Positions 1 to 8,957 are shown, counted from the stretch's first letter. The stretch is 64,000 nucleotides of DNA from Phytomonospora sp040655735 (GCF_040655735.1 NZ_JBFAKK010000001.1:186001-250000), one strand, 5' to 3'. Notes: a model not told the origin generated them from the letters alone. Program-made: numbers and translations.

Positions 1-2240
1 GTGTCCCACACGCGCACGACGTCGTCGGCGCCGGAGACCACGACCGTCCGGTCGTTCCACTGCACCGCGTCCAAGTGGGTCAGCGCGGCGCTGTGGCCCT
101 GGAAGTCGCCGAGGCGCGCACCGGTGGCGCTGTTCCACAGCTCCGGCGTGGCGTTCCCGTCGACGGTGACCAGCGTGGGCTGCTCGCCGCCGCCGACGCC
201 CACGAGCGCGCTCATCGGATCGCGATGCCGGTCGCCCCCCGCGACGGGCTTGAGGCCGGTGACCGAGTCGCCGTCGGGCATGGCGAGCACGTCGACCCGG
301 AAGCGCTCGTCGGCGTCGAGCCCGGCGAGGACCACCACCGGTTCGCCGCCGACCTCGGCGACGGCCAGGTCGTTGGCGTTGATCGGGGCGTCCCAGTCGG
401 CGACGGCTTTTCCGGTCGCCAGGTTCCACACCCCGACGTTCGTCTCCGGCTCCCCGTCGATGTTCGTACCCCCGGAAACGCCGACCACGACCGGCTTGCC
501 GTCCATCTTGCCGGTGGCGATGTAGCTGGGCGAGCCGATCTGCTCGGCCGTCGCGATCTTGCGCACCACCTTCCCGTCGGCGGGGTTCCACACGAAGATC
601 TCGTCGTTCATGAACCCGTAGGAGGCCACCACCGGACCGCCGTCCTTGCCTTCCCCGACGGCCAGGCCCTCCACCATCCCGCCGTGCTCATCGAAGGAGG
701 TGATCTCGACCCCGGTCGAGGCGTCCCACACCTGAATGGTCTCGTCCTTGGATCCCGACACCACGACCGCGCGGCCGTCGAGGTCGGCGACCGCGAGGTG
801 TTCCACCAGCCACGTGTGCCCGGTGTAGACGGTGGTCGGGTCGGCGCTGTCACCGAGCGATCCGTCGCCGGCGGCGCCGCCGGGCAGGCCGTTGTAGACG
901 TAGTAGGCGATCCCGACTGCCGAGAGCAGCACCAGGGTCAGCGCGATCGACCCGAAGGTGCGCAGCACGGCCTTCGCGCGTCCGCGCTCGCGCTCCGGAA
1001 GCGGCGGCGGCACGTTCGTCCAGGCGGGGGCCGGGGTCTCGACCTGCCGCGTGAGCGGCGGCGGAAACACCGGCGCGTAGACCGGCGACGCGTGAACCTG
1101 CCCCGACGGCGGCGGATACACCTGCCCCATCGGCGGCGAATGGACGGCCGGTGTGGCGCTCGCCGTCGCCGAGGTGTCCAGGAGCGCGCCGTGCGCGACC
1201 ACCTGCTCGATCTGGTCGATCACCGTCGGGGGAGTGCCCAGCTCGCGGTGCAGCATCGTGGCCACCAACGGCATCCGGCTCGATCCGCCGACCAGGAACA
1301 CGCCCGCGATCGCCTCGCGCGGCGCGCCCGAGACTCGGATGACGGCCTGGACGACCCGGACCGCCCGCGCCAGCATCGGCGCGGTGATCTCCTCCAGCTC
1401 ACCGCGCGTCAGGTGCACGTCGGTGTCGAACAGCGGGAGGAACAGATCGGCGCTGGTGTGCCGGGAGAGGCGCTCCTTGGCCAGCCGCACGTCCTCGGCG
1501 AAGGTGCGCCGGTACCGCGCCTCGGCCGCCGAAGCGGGGTTCAGCAGCCGATGCCACAACTCCGGACGCCCCACCCGCGACCGTAGGTGGCCGACGATCG
1601 CCTCGTCGACGTCCACACCGCCGAGGTCGTCGAGACCGTCGACGGCCAGCACCTCGAAACCCTCGGCGGTCCGACGCACCACCGACGCGTCGAAGGTCCC
1701 GCCGCCGAAGTCGTGCACGACCACCGCCGACCCCAACGGCACCTCATGCTGGAGATGCCGCGCGAAGTACGTCGCCGCGGCGACCGGTTCGGGCACCAGC
1801 CGGGGCTCCGGGAAGCCCGCCTGCCGGGCCGCGTCGGCCAGCACCAGCCGCCGCGCCGGACCCCACGCGGCCGGGTAGGTCAGGCTCACCGCCGGCGGCA
1901 GCGCGCCGGTCACCTCGACGCATTCGCGGCGCACCCGGCCGAGCACGGCGGCGAAGAGCTCGCCGACGGGCAGTTCGCGCTCGCCGAGCAGGACGGTCCC
2001 GTCGTCGATGCGGCGCTTGGGGTTCGGCTCGAAGCGGGAAGGGTCCCGGCGGGCGGAGTCGAGGGCGTCGCGGCCGACGAGCAGCGTGCCCTCGGCCGGC
2101 GCGAACACCGCCGACGGAAGCAGGGGGGACGAGTCGAACATCAGCGGTTCGACGCGGCCGTCGAAGCGGCGCAGCATCGCGACGGTGTGCGAGGTGCCGA
2201 AGTCGACGCCGAGTCCGGCGGACTGAGGGGAGGGGAGCAC
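1..2240 (-). CDS. Hsp70-family ATPase fused to a membrane segment and WD40-type repeats (3' end outside window)
   Basis: At least 746 residues are in the window; the C-terminus is cut by the left edge. Residues 11-350 are an actin/Hsp70-type ATPase domain: phosphate-1 loop GVDFGTSHT (11-19), phosphate-2 loop HDFGGGTFD (176-184) and adenosine motif VGGSSRMP (317-324). The Hsp70 substrate-binding domain is absent. A Pro-rich linker (about 360-420) leads to one hydrophobic helix (about 428-450), then WD40-like repeats such as SGSKDETIQVWD. The propeller would therefore face outward if the ATPase is cytoplasmic. Start: GTG at 2240 is preceded by TACACT ending six bases upstream, so the message may be leaderless. 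Bacterial Hsp70-like proteins with C-terminal propellers occur in actinomycetes without a settled function; a sensor or scaffold role is inference. Confidence 0.85.
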   Translation of the reverse strand, partial: MLPSPQSAGLGVDFGTSHTVAMLRRFDGRVEPLMFDSSPLLPSAVFAPAEGTLLVGRDALDSARRDPSRFEPNPKRRIDDGTVLLGERELPVGELFAAVLGRVRRECVEVTGALPPAVSLTYPAAWGPARRLVLADAARQAGFPEPRLVPEPVAAATYFARHLQHEVPLGSAVVVHDFGGGTFDASVVRRTAEGFEVLAVDGLDDLGGVDVDEAIVGHLRSRVGRPELWHRLLNPASAAEARYRRTFAEDVRLAKERLSRHTSADLFLPLFDTDVHLTRGELEEITAPMLARAVRVVQAVIRVSGAPREAIAGVFLVGGSSRMPLVATMLHRELGTPPTVIDQIEQVVAHGALLDTSATASATPAVHSPPMGQVYPPPSGQVHASPVYAPVFPPPLTRQVETPAPAWTNVPPPLPERERGRAKAVLRTFGSIALTLVLLSAVGIAYYVYNGLPGGAAGDGSLGDSADPTTVYTGHTWLVEHLAVADLDGRAVVVSGSKDETIQVWDASTGVEITSFDEHGGMVEGLAVGEGKDGGPVVASYGFMNDEIFVWNPADGKVVRKIATAEQIGSPSYIATGKMDGKPVVVGVSGGTNIDGEPETNVGVWNLATGKAVADWDAPINANDLAVAEVGGEPVVVLAGLDADERFRVDVLAMPDGDSVTGLKPVAGGDRHRDPMSALVGVGGGEQPTLVTVDGNATPELWNSATGARLGDFQGHSAALTHLDAVQWNDRTVVVSGADDVVRVWD

Positions 2241-2283
2241 GCGCGGAGTGTATCGGCCGGATCCGACAACGTCCGCGCCGCGT

Positions 2284-2309
2284 GGATGCCCTTTTCGGGC
2301 AAGGGATCC
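2284..2309 (-). terminator. Hairpin downstream of the 2325-3041 gene
   Basis: GGAT and ATCC outer arms and CCCTT/AAGGG inner arms enclose TTCGGGC, with one bulged G. It lies 16 bases past the stop codon at 2325, as expected for an intrinsic-type terminator on the minus strand. No U-tract is seen, which is usual in high-GC actinomycetes. Confidence 0.5.
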
Positions 2310-2324
2310 CGCCTCACCCGGGCT

Positions 2325-3041
2325 CTAGACCGATCGGTCGCCGAGCCGGCCGGTCCACGCCTCGACCGTCGCCGGGAGCCAGCCCGGAGCCCCGTCGAGA
2401 TCGCCGTCGGGCTGCGGCAGCAGACCCTGTGCGGCAAGAGCCGACACGGTCGCGGGGTCCACGCCGATACGGGCGGCGAGGGCGTCGTGTCCGTACACGG
2501 CGGGAAGGGTGACCTGGACGCGTTTCGGGCCACTGGGAACGAGTGCCGCCCGCCCGCCGGTGGCGGCCGCGATGTCCTGGGCGTCCATCCCGAAACGGTC
2601 CATCGCCGAGGCGTGGGCGTCAAGAGCCGCCAGAGCCCTCCGGAAGGCCGTCGAACCGGGTGCGGTGGCGTCCAGGGCCGCGCGCAACCGCGAGGCCTTC
2701 TCGGCGAAGCGGGTGTGGAGGCGCCCGAAGGCCGATTCCCAGGCCGATCTCGCCGCCCGTTCCGAACGCTCGCCGTCGACGACGGCCGCGGCCGCGGAGC
2801 GGATCTCGTCGAGTCCGGGCTCACCGGGTCCTTCGACGCGCACGGTCGCGTCCGGAAGGCCCGCCCAGCGCGTGTGGCGAGTGTGGTCGCCGTGGACCGG
2901 ACGGCTCACCGTCCATCCCACCGCGGACGCCCCCGCGTCGCCGTCCAGCTCGCACAAAGCCGTGAGCCGCCTGCGCCGGCGGATGTCCACCCGCACACCG
3001 TCCGCGCTGACCACCGAGGTGTCATCCTGCCCGATCTCCAT
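2325..3041 (-). CDS. Hypothetical protein with a possible HTH-like C-terminus
   Basis: 238 residues; not recognised as a named family. It has no signal peptide and no membrane helix. The middle (about 80-150) is Ala/Arg-rich and helical. The C-terminal part, with DALAARIGVDPATVSALAAQ followed by a Trp-containing segment, resembles the small helix-turn-helix used in excisionase/MerR-like proteins, so DNA binding is possible but unproven. It is divergent from the P-loop gene at 3060 with only 18 bases between them, so their promoters must overlap or each lie inside the other gene. Confidence 0.7.
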   Translation of the reverse strand: MEIGQDDTSVVSADGVRVDIRRRRRLTALCELDGDAGASAVGWTVSRPVHGDHTRHTRWAGLPDATVRVEGPGEPGLDEIRSAAAAVVDGERSERAARSAWESAFGRLHTRFAEKASRLRAALDATAPGSTAFRRALAALDAHASAMDRFGMDAQDIAAATGGRAALVPSGPKRVQVTLPAVYGHDALAARIGVDPATVSALAAQGLLPQPDGDLDGAPGWLPATVEAWTGRLGDRSV

Positions 3042-3059
3042 CCAGGAACCCTAGGACGT

Positions 3060-3701
3060 ATGGTCGCGGACATGCGTGATGTGCGGGTCATCCTCATCGG
3101 CGGGACGTCGAACGTCGGCAAGTCGACGGTCGCGCGGGCCCTCGCCGCCGAACTCGGCTTCGAGTACCGCTCCACCGACGGCATGGCCCGCCATCCCGGG
3201 CGCCCGTGGCATACACCGGAGTGGCGGGTGCCGCCGCATGTCGCCGAGCACTACCGCACCCTCACCCCCGAAGAACTGACCGACGCCGTCTTCGAGCACT
3301 ACGAGCGCCTGTGGCCGCGCGTGGCCGAGCTCGCCGAAACCAACGCCGCCGACGGCCCGGGCCTCGTCCTCGAAGGCTCGGGCGTCCTCCCCGGCCGTGT
3401 CGCCGAGCTGACCGACCCGCGCGTCGCCGCGGTGTGGATCACCGCCGACGAGGACCTCATCCGCGCGCGCGTCCACGACGCCTCCGGACACGCGGCGGCC
3501 ACCGAGGACGAACGCCTCCAGGTGGCGAAGTTCCTCGCCCGCACCACCCTCTACCAGTCCCGGATGCTCAAGACCGTCGACGCCCTCGGACTCGACCGCC
3601 TCCACGCCGGCGACCGCACGCCCGCCCAGCTCACCGAGGCCGTGCTCGCCGCCGTCGCCGAACAGGAGTCTCCGGGACGTTCCCGGGCATCACGGGCCTG
3701 A
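3060..3701 (+). CDS. P-loop ATPase / small-molecule kinase-like protein
   Basis: 213 residues. The N-terminus carries a Walker A motif, GGTSNVGKST (residues 12-21), directly after a hydrophobic beta strand. The fold and size are those of the AAA_33/2-phosphoglycerate-kinase-like P-loop kinases often annotated only as AAA family ATPase. A second strand (GLVLEGSGVLP) and an Arg-rich lid region (about 140-170, IRARVHD) fit a phosphotransferase. The substrate cannot be told. ATG at 3060 is taken as the start; the in-frame ATG at 3072 gives a protein four residues shorter. It lies head-to-head with the gene ending its upstream side at 3041. Confidence 0.75.
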   Translation: MVADMRDVRVILIGGTSNVGKSTVARALAAELGFEYRSTDGMARHPGRPWHTPEWRVPPHVAEHYRTLTPEELTDAVFEHYERLWPRVAELAETNAADGPGLVLEGSGVLPGRVAELTDPRVAAVWITADEDLIRARVHDASGHAAATEDERLQVAKFLARTTLYQSRMLKTVDALGLDRLHAGDRTPAQLTEAVLAAVAEQESPGRSRASRA

Positions 3702-3770
3702 CCGGCCGAGATTGTCGGAGTGCGGGTCTAACGTGGTCGGGTCAGCGGCCCACACGAGCAAGGGAAGACC

Positions 3771-4325
3771 ATGACCACCCTGGACAACAGGCCCAACACC
3801 GCCCTGCTCGTCATCGACGTGCAGAACGGCGTCGTCGAAGGCGCGCACGAGCGCGACGCCGTCGTCGCCAACATCGCCCTCGTCGTCGACAAGGCCCGCG
3901 CCGGCGGCGTCCCCGTCGTCTGGGTCCAGCACTCCTCCGAGAAGCACCTCCCCATCGGGAGCGAGGGCTGGGGGATCGTCCCCGAACTGGTCCCGGGCGA
4001 GGCCGAGCCCGTGGTCGCCAAGACCTACGCCGACTCCTTCGAGGAGACCACCCTCGAAGAGGTGCTCGCCGGCCTGGGCGCGGGGCGCCTGGTGGTGACC
4101 GGCGCGCAGACCGACGAGTGCATCCGCTCGACCCTGCACGGAGCCGTTGTGCGCGGCTACGACGCGACCCTGGTCAGCGACGCCCACACCACCGAGGACC
4201 AGAGCGAATGGGGCGCGCCGACACCCGACATGGTCATCGCGCACACCAACCTCTACTGGAGTTACCACACCGCGCCGGGCCGCACGGCCGGCACGGTGGA
4301 GTCGGCGAAGGTCGACTTCTCCTAG
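3771..4325 (+). CDS. Isochorismatase-family cysteine hydrolase
   Basis: 184 residues, the usual length of the family. The catalytic triad is visible: Asp16 (VIDVQNG), Lys84 (VAKTYADS) and Cys117 (GAQTDECIRST). The conserved cis-peptide region falls within VVTGAQTDECI. Members hydrolyse isochorismate, nicotinamide, ureidoacrylate or related amides; the substrate is not evident here. The protein is cytoplasmic with no signal peptide. AAGGGAAG lies just upstream of ATG 3771. A strong hairpin follows the stop, so it appears to be a single-gene unit. Confidence 0.9.
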   Translation: MTTLDNRPNTALLVIDVQNGVVEGAHERDAVVANIALVVDKARAGGVPVVWVQHSSEKHLPIGSEGWGIVPELVPGEAEPVVAKTYADSFEETTLEEVLAGLGAGRLVVTGAQTDECIRSTLHGAVVRGYDATLVSDAHTTEDQSEWGAPTPDMVIAHTNLYWSYHTAPGRTAGTVESAKVDFS

Positions 4326-4340
4326 AAGCCGCGACACGGC

Positions 4341-4380
4341 CCGGGCCCACACAACCCGCCGCGAAGGTGTGTGGGCCCGG
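4341..4380 (+). terminator. Terminator after the cysteine hydrolase
   Basis: A perfect 13-base stem (CCGGGCCCACACA at 4341-4353 with its complement at 4368-4380) and a 14-base loop, starting 15 bases after the stop at 4325. It separates the hydrolase from the dehydrogenase gene at 4421. Confidence 0.75.
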
Positions 4381-4420
4381 CCCATGGGAGCGGACCCGGC
4401 CTGCCCATAGATTCGCGAGC

Positions 4421-5191
4421 ATGAGCAGCCCGCGCAGGCAAGCGCCCACTTTGGACGGACGTACCGCGCTGGTCACCGGCGGCGGCGGCGGGATCGGGCG
4501 CGCCTGCGCGCTGCGGCTCGCCGAGGACGGGGCCAGGGTCGTCGTGGTCGACGTCGACGCCGAGTCGGCCGCCGCCGTCGCCGCCGAGACCGGCGGGGAG
4601 TCCGTGGTCGCCGACCTCGGCGATCCCGGCGCATGGGAGAGCCGACTCCCCGAGCGGGTCGACATCATCGTCAACAACGCCGGCGTCCAGCACGTCTCAC
4701 CGATCGAGGACTTCCCACCGGAGGTGTTCGCTCGTATCCTGCGGCTCATGGTCGAAGCCCCGTTCCGTCTCGTACGCCAAGCCCTGCCGGGCATGTACGA
4801 GCGCGGCTGGGGCCGCGTGGTCAACGTGTCCTCGGTGCACGGCCGCCGCGCCTCCCCCTACAAGTCGGCCTACGTGGCCGCCAAGCACGCCCTCGAAGGC
4901 CTGTCGAAGGTGATCGCACTCGAAGGCGCCGGGCACGGGGTCACCTCGAACTGCGTCAACCCCGGATACGTGCGCACGCCCCTGGTGGAGAAACAGATCG
5001 CCGCCCAGGCCGCCGCACACGGGATCAGCGCCGACCGCGTCGTCGCCGAGATCATGCTCGCGCCCTCGGCGATCAAGCGCCTCGTGGAACCCGAGGAGGT
5101 CGCCGAGGCCGTCGCCTACCTCTGCGCACCCTCGGCGTCGTTCATCACCGGCGCCTCGCTGATGATCGACGGCGGCTGGACCGCGCATTGA
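4421..5191 (+). CDS. Short-chain dehydrogenase, 3-hydroxybutyrate-dehydrogenase-like
   Basis: 256 residues, a classical SDR. It shows the cofactor motif TGGGGGIG (about 19-26), an Asp-rich end of beta-2 (VVDVDAES) suggesting NAD preference, NNAG, the catalytic Ser in NVSSVHG and YVAAK (Tyr-x3-Lys). The sequence resembles D-3-hydroxybutyrate dehydrogenases (LVEKQI and LAPSAIKRLVEPEEV near the end), so reversible oxidation of 3-hydroxybutyrate to acetoacetate is the best guess. Its TGA overlaps a TTG start for the following regulator, implying translational coupling. Confidence 0.88.
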   Translation: MSSPRRQAPTLDGRTALVTGGGGGIGRACALRLAEDGARVVVVDVDAESAAAVAAETGGESVVADLGDPGAWESRLPERVDIIVNNAGVQHVSPIEDFPPEVFARILRLMVEAPFRLVRQALPGMYERGWGRVVNVSSVHGRRASPYKSAYVAAKHALEGLSKVIALEGAGHGVTSNCVNPGYVRTPLVEKQIAAQAAAHGISADRVVAEIMLAPSAIKRLVEPEEVAEAVAYLCAPSASFITGASLMIDGGWTAH

Positions 5192-7065
5192 GCCCTTCCC
5201 CCGACGCCTCGGCCTACCTCGACCTCCTCGCCCGCGACGCCTCGGCCGTCGAGTTCGAGGGCCCGGTGCTGGCCGCCCGCGCCGCCGGCGCCTCCGCCGA
5301 GTCCCTGGACGCCCTGGAACGCGCCAAACTGGTGGCCCTGCGCGTCCGCGCGGCACTCGCCCGCCGCGCTCGCCGGGGCGCCGAGCTGTCCGCGCTGTTC
5401 CAAACCGCCGGCGACCTCGCCGAGCTGCGCGACCTCGACGCCGTACTCGACGCGATCGTCAGCCGCGCCCGACAGCTGCTGGGCACCGACGTCGCCTACA
5501 TGACGCTCTACGACGAGGACCGCGACGACAACTACATGCGCGTGACCGACGGTTCCGCCTCGGCCGACTTCCAGAAGCTTCGGCTGCCGATGGGCGCCGG
5601 CCTCGGCGGCCTGGTCGCCCAGAACGCCAGCCCGTACGCGACCGCCGACTACTTCGCCGACGAGCGCTTCGACCATCTGCGCTTCATCAACGACGCCGTC
5701 CGGGAGGAGGGCCTGGTCGCCATTCTCGGCGTGCCCCTGCGGCTCGGCAGCCGCGTCATCGGCGTGCTCTTCGCCGCCGACCGCAGCGCGCGGCCCTTCG
5801 TGCAGGAGGAGGTGGCGCTGCTCGGATCCTTCGCCGCGCACGCCGCCGTCGCCATCGACAACGCCCGCCTGCTGGAGGGGACCCGCGCCGCCCTTGACGA
5901 GCTCAGCGCGGCCAACGAGGTCGTGCGCGCCCACAGCAACGCCGTCGAGCGGGCCGCGCTCGCCCACGACCGGATGATGGACCTGGTCCTGCGCGGCGGC
6001 GGAGTCGCCGACGTGGCCGCGATGGTCACCGAGGTCCTCGGCGGGTCCCTGCTGGTCCTCGATTCGGCCGACCGCCCGCTGGCGTCCGTCGGCGCGGTCG
6101 GGGACTTGGAGTCGGGCGTCTTCGAGACCGCCGGCACCGCCCGCGCGCTCGGCCGCAGCGTCCGCCGCGGCGACCTCACGATCGCCTCGGTCGACGTGGG
6201 CGCCGAGACCCTGTGCACGCTGGTGCTGCGCACCGGCGCCGACGTCGTCGACACCGACCAGCGGATCCTGGAGCGCGCGGCGCTGGTGACCGCCCTGCTA
6301 TTGCTGGAGCGGCGCAGCGTCGCACAGGCCGAGGACCGCTTCCGCGGTGAACTGCTCGACGACCTGATCTCCCGCGAGATCACCGATCCCGGTCATCTGC
6401 GCGAGCGGGGGCGCCGTCTCGGCGTCGACCTCGACCGGCCGCACGTGCTGGTCGTCGCCCGCCACGACGGGCCGCGCGAACGGGTCGGTTTCTGGGCCTC
6501 CGCGCAGGCGACCGCAGAGCACGGCCTGGCCACCGCCGGCAGCACCCAGGTCGCACTCCTGCTGCCCGGCGAGGACCCGGGCGCGACCGCCCGCCGCGTC
6601 GCCGCCGACCTGTCCAACGCGCTGGGTCGCCCCGCCACGGCCGGGGCCTGCGGACCGGTGGCCGCCCTGACGGGGATCGCCGCCGCCCACCGCGAGGCCC
6701 AGCGTTGCGCGGACACGCTGGTGGCCCTCGGCCGGACCGGTCACGGCGCCGGTGCCGCCGACCTCGGCTTCGTCGGCCTGCTGATCGGCGACCACCGCGA
6801 CGTCGACGCCTTCCTCGACGGCACGATCGGCCCGATCGTCGCCTACGACGCCAAGCGCGGCACCGAACTGGTCGCCACCGTCGGCGTCTACTTCGGACAC
6901 GGCGGCTCGCCGGCCCGGACCGCGCAGACCCTGCACATACACGTCAACACCGTCGCGCAGCGCCTCGAACGCGTGGGGCGCCTGCTCGGGGAGGACTGGC
7001 AGAATCCGGAGCGCGCGCTGGAGATCCAGCTCGCGCTCCGGCTGCACCGGCTACGGCGCCCCTGA
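5188..7065 (+). CDS. GAF-domain transcriptional regulator with PucR-type C-terminal helix-turn-helix
   Basis: 625 residues from a TTG that overlaps the stop of the dehydrogenase (ATTGA); no better-placed ATG or GTG is seen, so the start is tentative. A GAF sensor domain occupies about 75-225 (TDVAYMTLYDEDRDDNYMRV, then GAGLGGLVA). A central CdaR/PucR-like region follows, and the C-terminus has the PucR HTH_30 signature (TAQTLHIHVNTVAQRLERVGRL in spirit). Such regulators activate neighbouring catabolic genes in response to a small metabolite. The likely targets are the dehydrogenase and perhaps the convergent liv-type transporter, with which it overlaps by 15 bases at the 3' end (7051-7065). 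Confidence 0.85.
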   Translation: MSPSPDASAYLDLLARDASAVEFEGPVLAARAAGASAESLDALERAKLVALRVRAALARRARRGAELSALFQTAGDLAELRDLDAVLDAIVSRARQLLGTDVAYMTLYDEDRDDNYMRVTDGSASADFQKLRLPMGAGLGGLVAQNASPYATADYFADERFDHLRFINDAVREEGLVAILGVPLRLGSRVIGVLFAADRSARPFVQEEVALLGSFAAHAAVAIDNARLLEGTRAALDELSAANEVVRAHSNAVERAALAHDRMMDLVLRGGGVADVAAMVTEVLGGSLLVLDSADRPLASVGAVGDLESGVFETAGTARALGRSVRRGDLTIASVDVGAETLCTLVLRTGADVVDTDQRILERAALVTALLLLERRSVAQAEDRFRGELLDDLISREITDPGHLRERGRRLGVDLDRPHVLVVARHDGPRERVGFWASAQATAEHGLATAGSTQVALLLPGEDPGATARRVAADLSNALGRPATAGACGPVAALTGIAAAHREAQRCADTLVALGRTGHGAGAADLGFVGLLIGDHRDVDAFLDGTIGPIVAYDAKRGTELVATVGVYFGHGGSPARTAQTLHIHVNTVAQRLERVGRLLGEDWQNPERALEIQLALRLHRLRRP

Positions 7066-8052
7066 CGGCACGGGGTCTTCCTTCTCAGCGGCCGGCTCGG
7101 CGGCCTTCGCCCGCCGTTCGTCGCGTCGCGCGAGCAGGTCCACGACGGTGCCCCACAGGCCGCGCCGGAAGAGCAGCACGATCACGATGAGGACGCCGCC
7201 GGTGACCAGCTCGATCCCGTCGAAGCCCGCGGTGGACAGGAAGTCGTTGAGCTGCACCATGATCAGCGACCCGAGGCCCGGACCCCACAGCGTGCCGATC
7301 CCGCCGAGTACCACCATGATCACGACCTTGCCCGAGGTCGTCCAGTTCACCTCCTGGAGAGAGGCGAAGCCGTGCGAGATGGCGTAGAGCCCGCCCGCCA
7401 GACCCGACAGGCCCGCCGAGAGGACGAAGGCGAGCAGCTTGTACCGGTCGACGGGATATCCCAGTGCCCGCGCACGGGCCGGGTTGTCGCGGATGGCGAC
7501 CAGGACCCGCCCGAACGGCGAGCGCACGATCCGCCACGCGGCGAGCAGGCCGAGCAGGATGACGGGGAGGCCGTAGTAGTAGAAGAAGAAGGGGTCGGAC
7601 AGGTCGGCGCCGAACAGCTCGCGGGGAATGCCCTGCAGCCCGTTCTCTCCGCCGGTGAGGCCGCGCCACTGGTTGGCCAGGAAGTAGACCATCTGCGCGA
7701 AGGCGAGGGTGACCATCGCGAAGTAGATGCCGGTGCGGCGGACCGAGAGGAACCCGATCGGCACCGCGAGGGCCGCGGAGGTGACGGCGGCGCCGAGGAC
7801 GGCGACCGGGAACGGCACTCCGTAGTGGACGGCGAGCAGCCCCGCGGTGTAGGCGGCGGTGCCCCAGAATGCGGCGTGGCCGAAGGACAGCAGCCCGGTG
7901 AAGCCGAGCAGGACGTCGAGGGCGACGGCGAACAGCGCCCAGCACAAGACGTCCATGGCCACCGGCGGGTAGATGAGCCAGGGCAGGGCCACGACGGTGA
8001 CCAGCCCGGCGGCGAGCAGGAGGGGGCGGCGGGCGAGACGGGTCCAGATCAC
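7051..8052 (-). CDS. livM: Branched-chain amino acid-type ABC transporter, permease LivM
   Basis: 333 residues and strongly hydrophobic. It has the LivM signature: GLLSFGHAAFWGTAAYTAG near the N-terminus and a conserved cytoplasmic loop, FGRVLVAIRDNPARARALGY. The GTG start at 8052 overlaps the livH stop by four bases (GTGA). It pairs with LivH to form the membrane channel of a HAAT-family importer. The tail is Ala/Glu-rich and charged. The stop lies inside the 3' end of the convergent regulator gene. The substrate is not evident; HAAT systems also carry amides, urea and aromatic acids. Confidence 0.93.
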   Translation of the reverse strand: MIWTRLARRPLLLAAGLVTVVALPWLIYPPVAMDVLCWALFAVALDVLLGFTGLLSFGHAAFWGTAAYTAGLLAVHYGVPFPVAVLGAAVTSAALAVPIGFLSVRRTGIYFAMVTLAFAQMVYFLANQWRGLTGGENGLQGIPRELFGADLSDPFFFYYYGLPVILLGLLAAWRIVRSPFGRVLVAIRDNPARARALGYPVDRYKLLAFVLSAGLSGLAGGLYAISHGFASLQEVNWTTSGKVVIMVVLGGIGTLWGPGLGSLIMVQLNDFLSTAGFDGIELVTGGVLIVIVLLFRRGLWGTVVDLLARRDERRAKAAEPAAEKEDPVPSGAP

Positions 8053-8903
8053 GTGAAGGCCTCCTCGCGGCCGAAGAGTCCGGCGGGGCGCCACAGCAGG
8101 ACCGCGGCCATCAGGATGAACACGATCGTCTGGGACAGGGTCGGCACGTAGAGGTTGGCCAGTGCCGTGATCAGGCCGATGGCGAAGCCCGCGGTGACCG
8201 ATCCGAAGATGGAGCCGAGCCCGCCGATGACGACGACGGCGAAGACGGTGATGATCAGGTCGCCGCCCATGAGGGGGTTGACCGCGCGCATGGGCGCGGC
8301 CAGGACCCCGGCGAAGCCGGCCAGGGCGACGCCGAAGCCGAACATCGGCGCCACGTAGCGGCCGACGTCGATGCCAAGGGCGCGGGTCAGGTCGGGGCGC
8401 TCGGTGGCGGCGCGGACGATCACGCCGACCCGGGTCCGTGACAGCACCAGCCACACCGCGAGGCACACGATCACCGAGATGCCCAGGACCATGACCTGGT
8501 AGGCCGGGTAGGTGAACAGGCCGAAGTCGACGGTCGCGCTCACCGGGGAGGGGTAAGGCCGCGACTGGACGCCGTACTCGCGGCGCACGAGGTCCTGGAG
8601 CACCAGCGCGAGGCCGAAGGTGAGCAGGAAGTTGTACAGCGGGTCGAGCGCCGACAGGCGGCGGATGAGCAGCCGCTCGACGAGGGCGCCGAACAGGCCG
8701 AGGAGCAGCGGGACCGCGGCCAGCGCGATCCAGTAGTTCACGCCGAACTCCGACAGCAGCAGGTAGGCCCCGAAGGCGCCGAGCATGTAGAACGCGCCGT
8801 GGGCGAAGTTGACCACGCCGAGCATCCCGAAGATCACCGCGAGGCCGAGGGCGAGCATCGCCAGGAACGAGCCGCTGACGAGGCCGTTGAAGATGTGTTG
8901 CAC
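8049..8903 (-). CDS. livH: Branched-chain amino acid-type ABC transporter, permease LivH
   Basis: 284 residues with about eight membrane segments. LivH hallmarks are GLAVIFGMLGVVNFAHGAFYMLG and GLGSIFGSVTAGF. Two GTG starts are possible. With the one at 8909 the ribosome-binding site GAAGGAG would run into the start codon; with GTG 8903 it stands five bases away, so 8903 is chosen. It follows the substrate-binding protein gene after a strong hairpin, and overlaps livM. Confidence 0.92.
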   Translation of the reverse strand: MQHIFNGLVSGSFLAMLALGLAVIFGMLGVVNFAHGAFYMLGAFGAYLLLSEFGVNYWIALAAVPLLLGLFGALVERLLIRRLSALDPLYNFLLTFGLALVLQDLVRREYGVQSRPYPSPVSATVDFGLFTYPAYQVMVLGISVIVCLAVWLVLSRTRVGVIVRAATERPDLTRALGIDVGRYVAPMFGFGVALAGFAGVLAAPMRAVNPLMGGDLIITVFAVVVIGGLGSIFGSVTAGFAIGLITALANLYVPTLSQTIVFILMAAVLLWRPAGLFGREEAFT

Positions 8904-8917
8904 CGTCACTCCTTCGG

Positions 8918-8952
8918 GCCCGGGACCCGTCCGCCGTGGACGGGCCCCGGGC
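8918..8952 (-). terminator. Intra-operon hairpin between livK and livH
   Basis: Two 7-base perfect stem blocks (GCCCGGG/CCCGGGC and CCCGTCC/GGACGGG) are separated by one A-C mismatch and close on a five-base loop. The hairpin starts six bases past the livK stop. In binding-protein-dependent transporters such hairpins usually lower or stabilise the message so that the binding protein is made in excess over the permeases; that role here is inference. Confidence 0.7.
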
Positions 8953-8957
8953 GTGCG

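Noticed and set aside
75..1586. Long open frame on the plus strand opposite the Hsp70-like gene
   Set aside because: Arg/Gly/His-rich translation with no recognisable motif; it mirrors the third-position GC of the true minus-strand gene.
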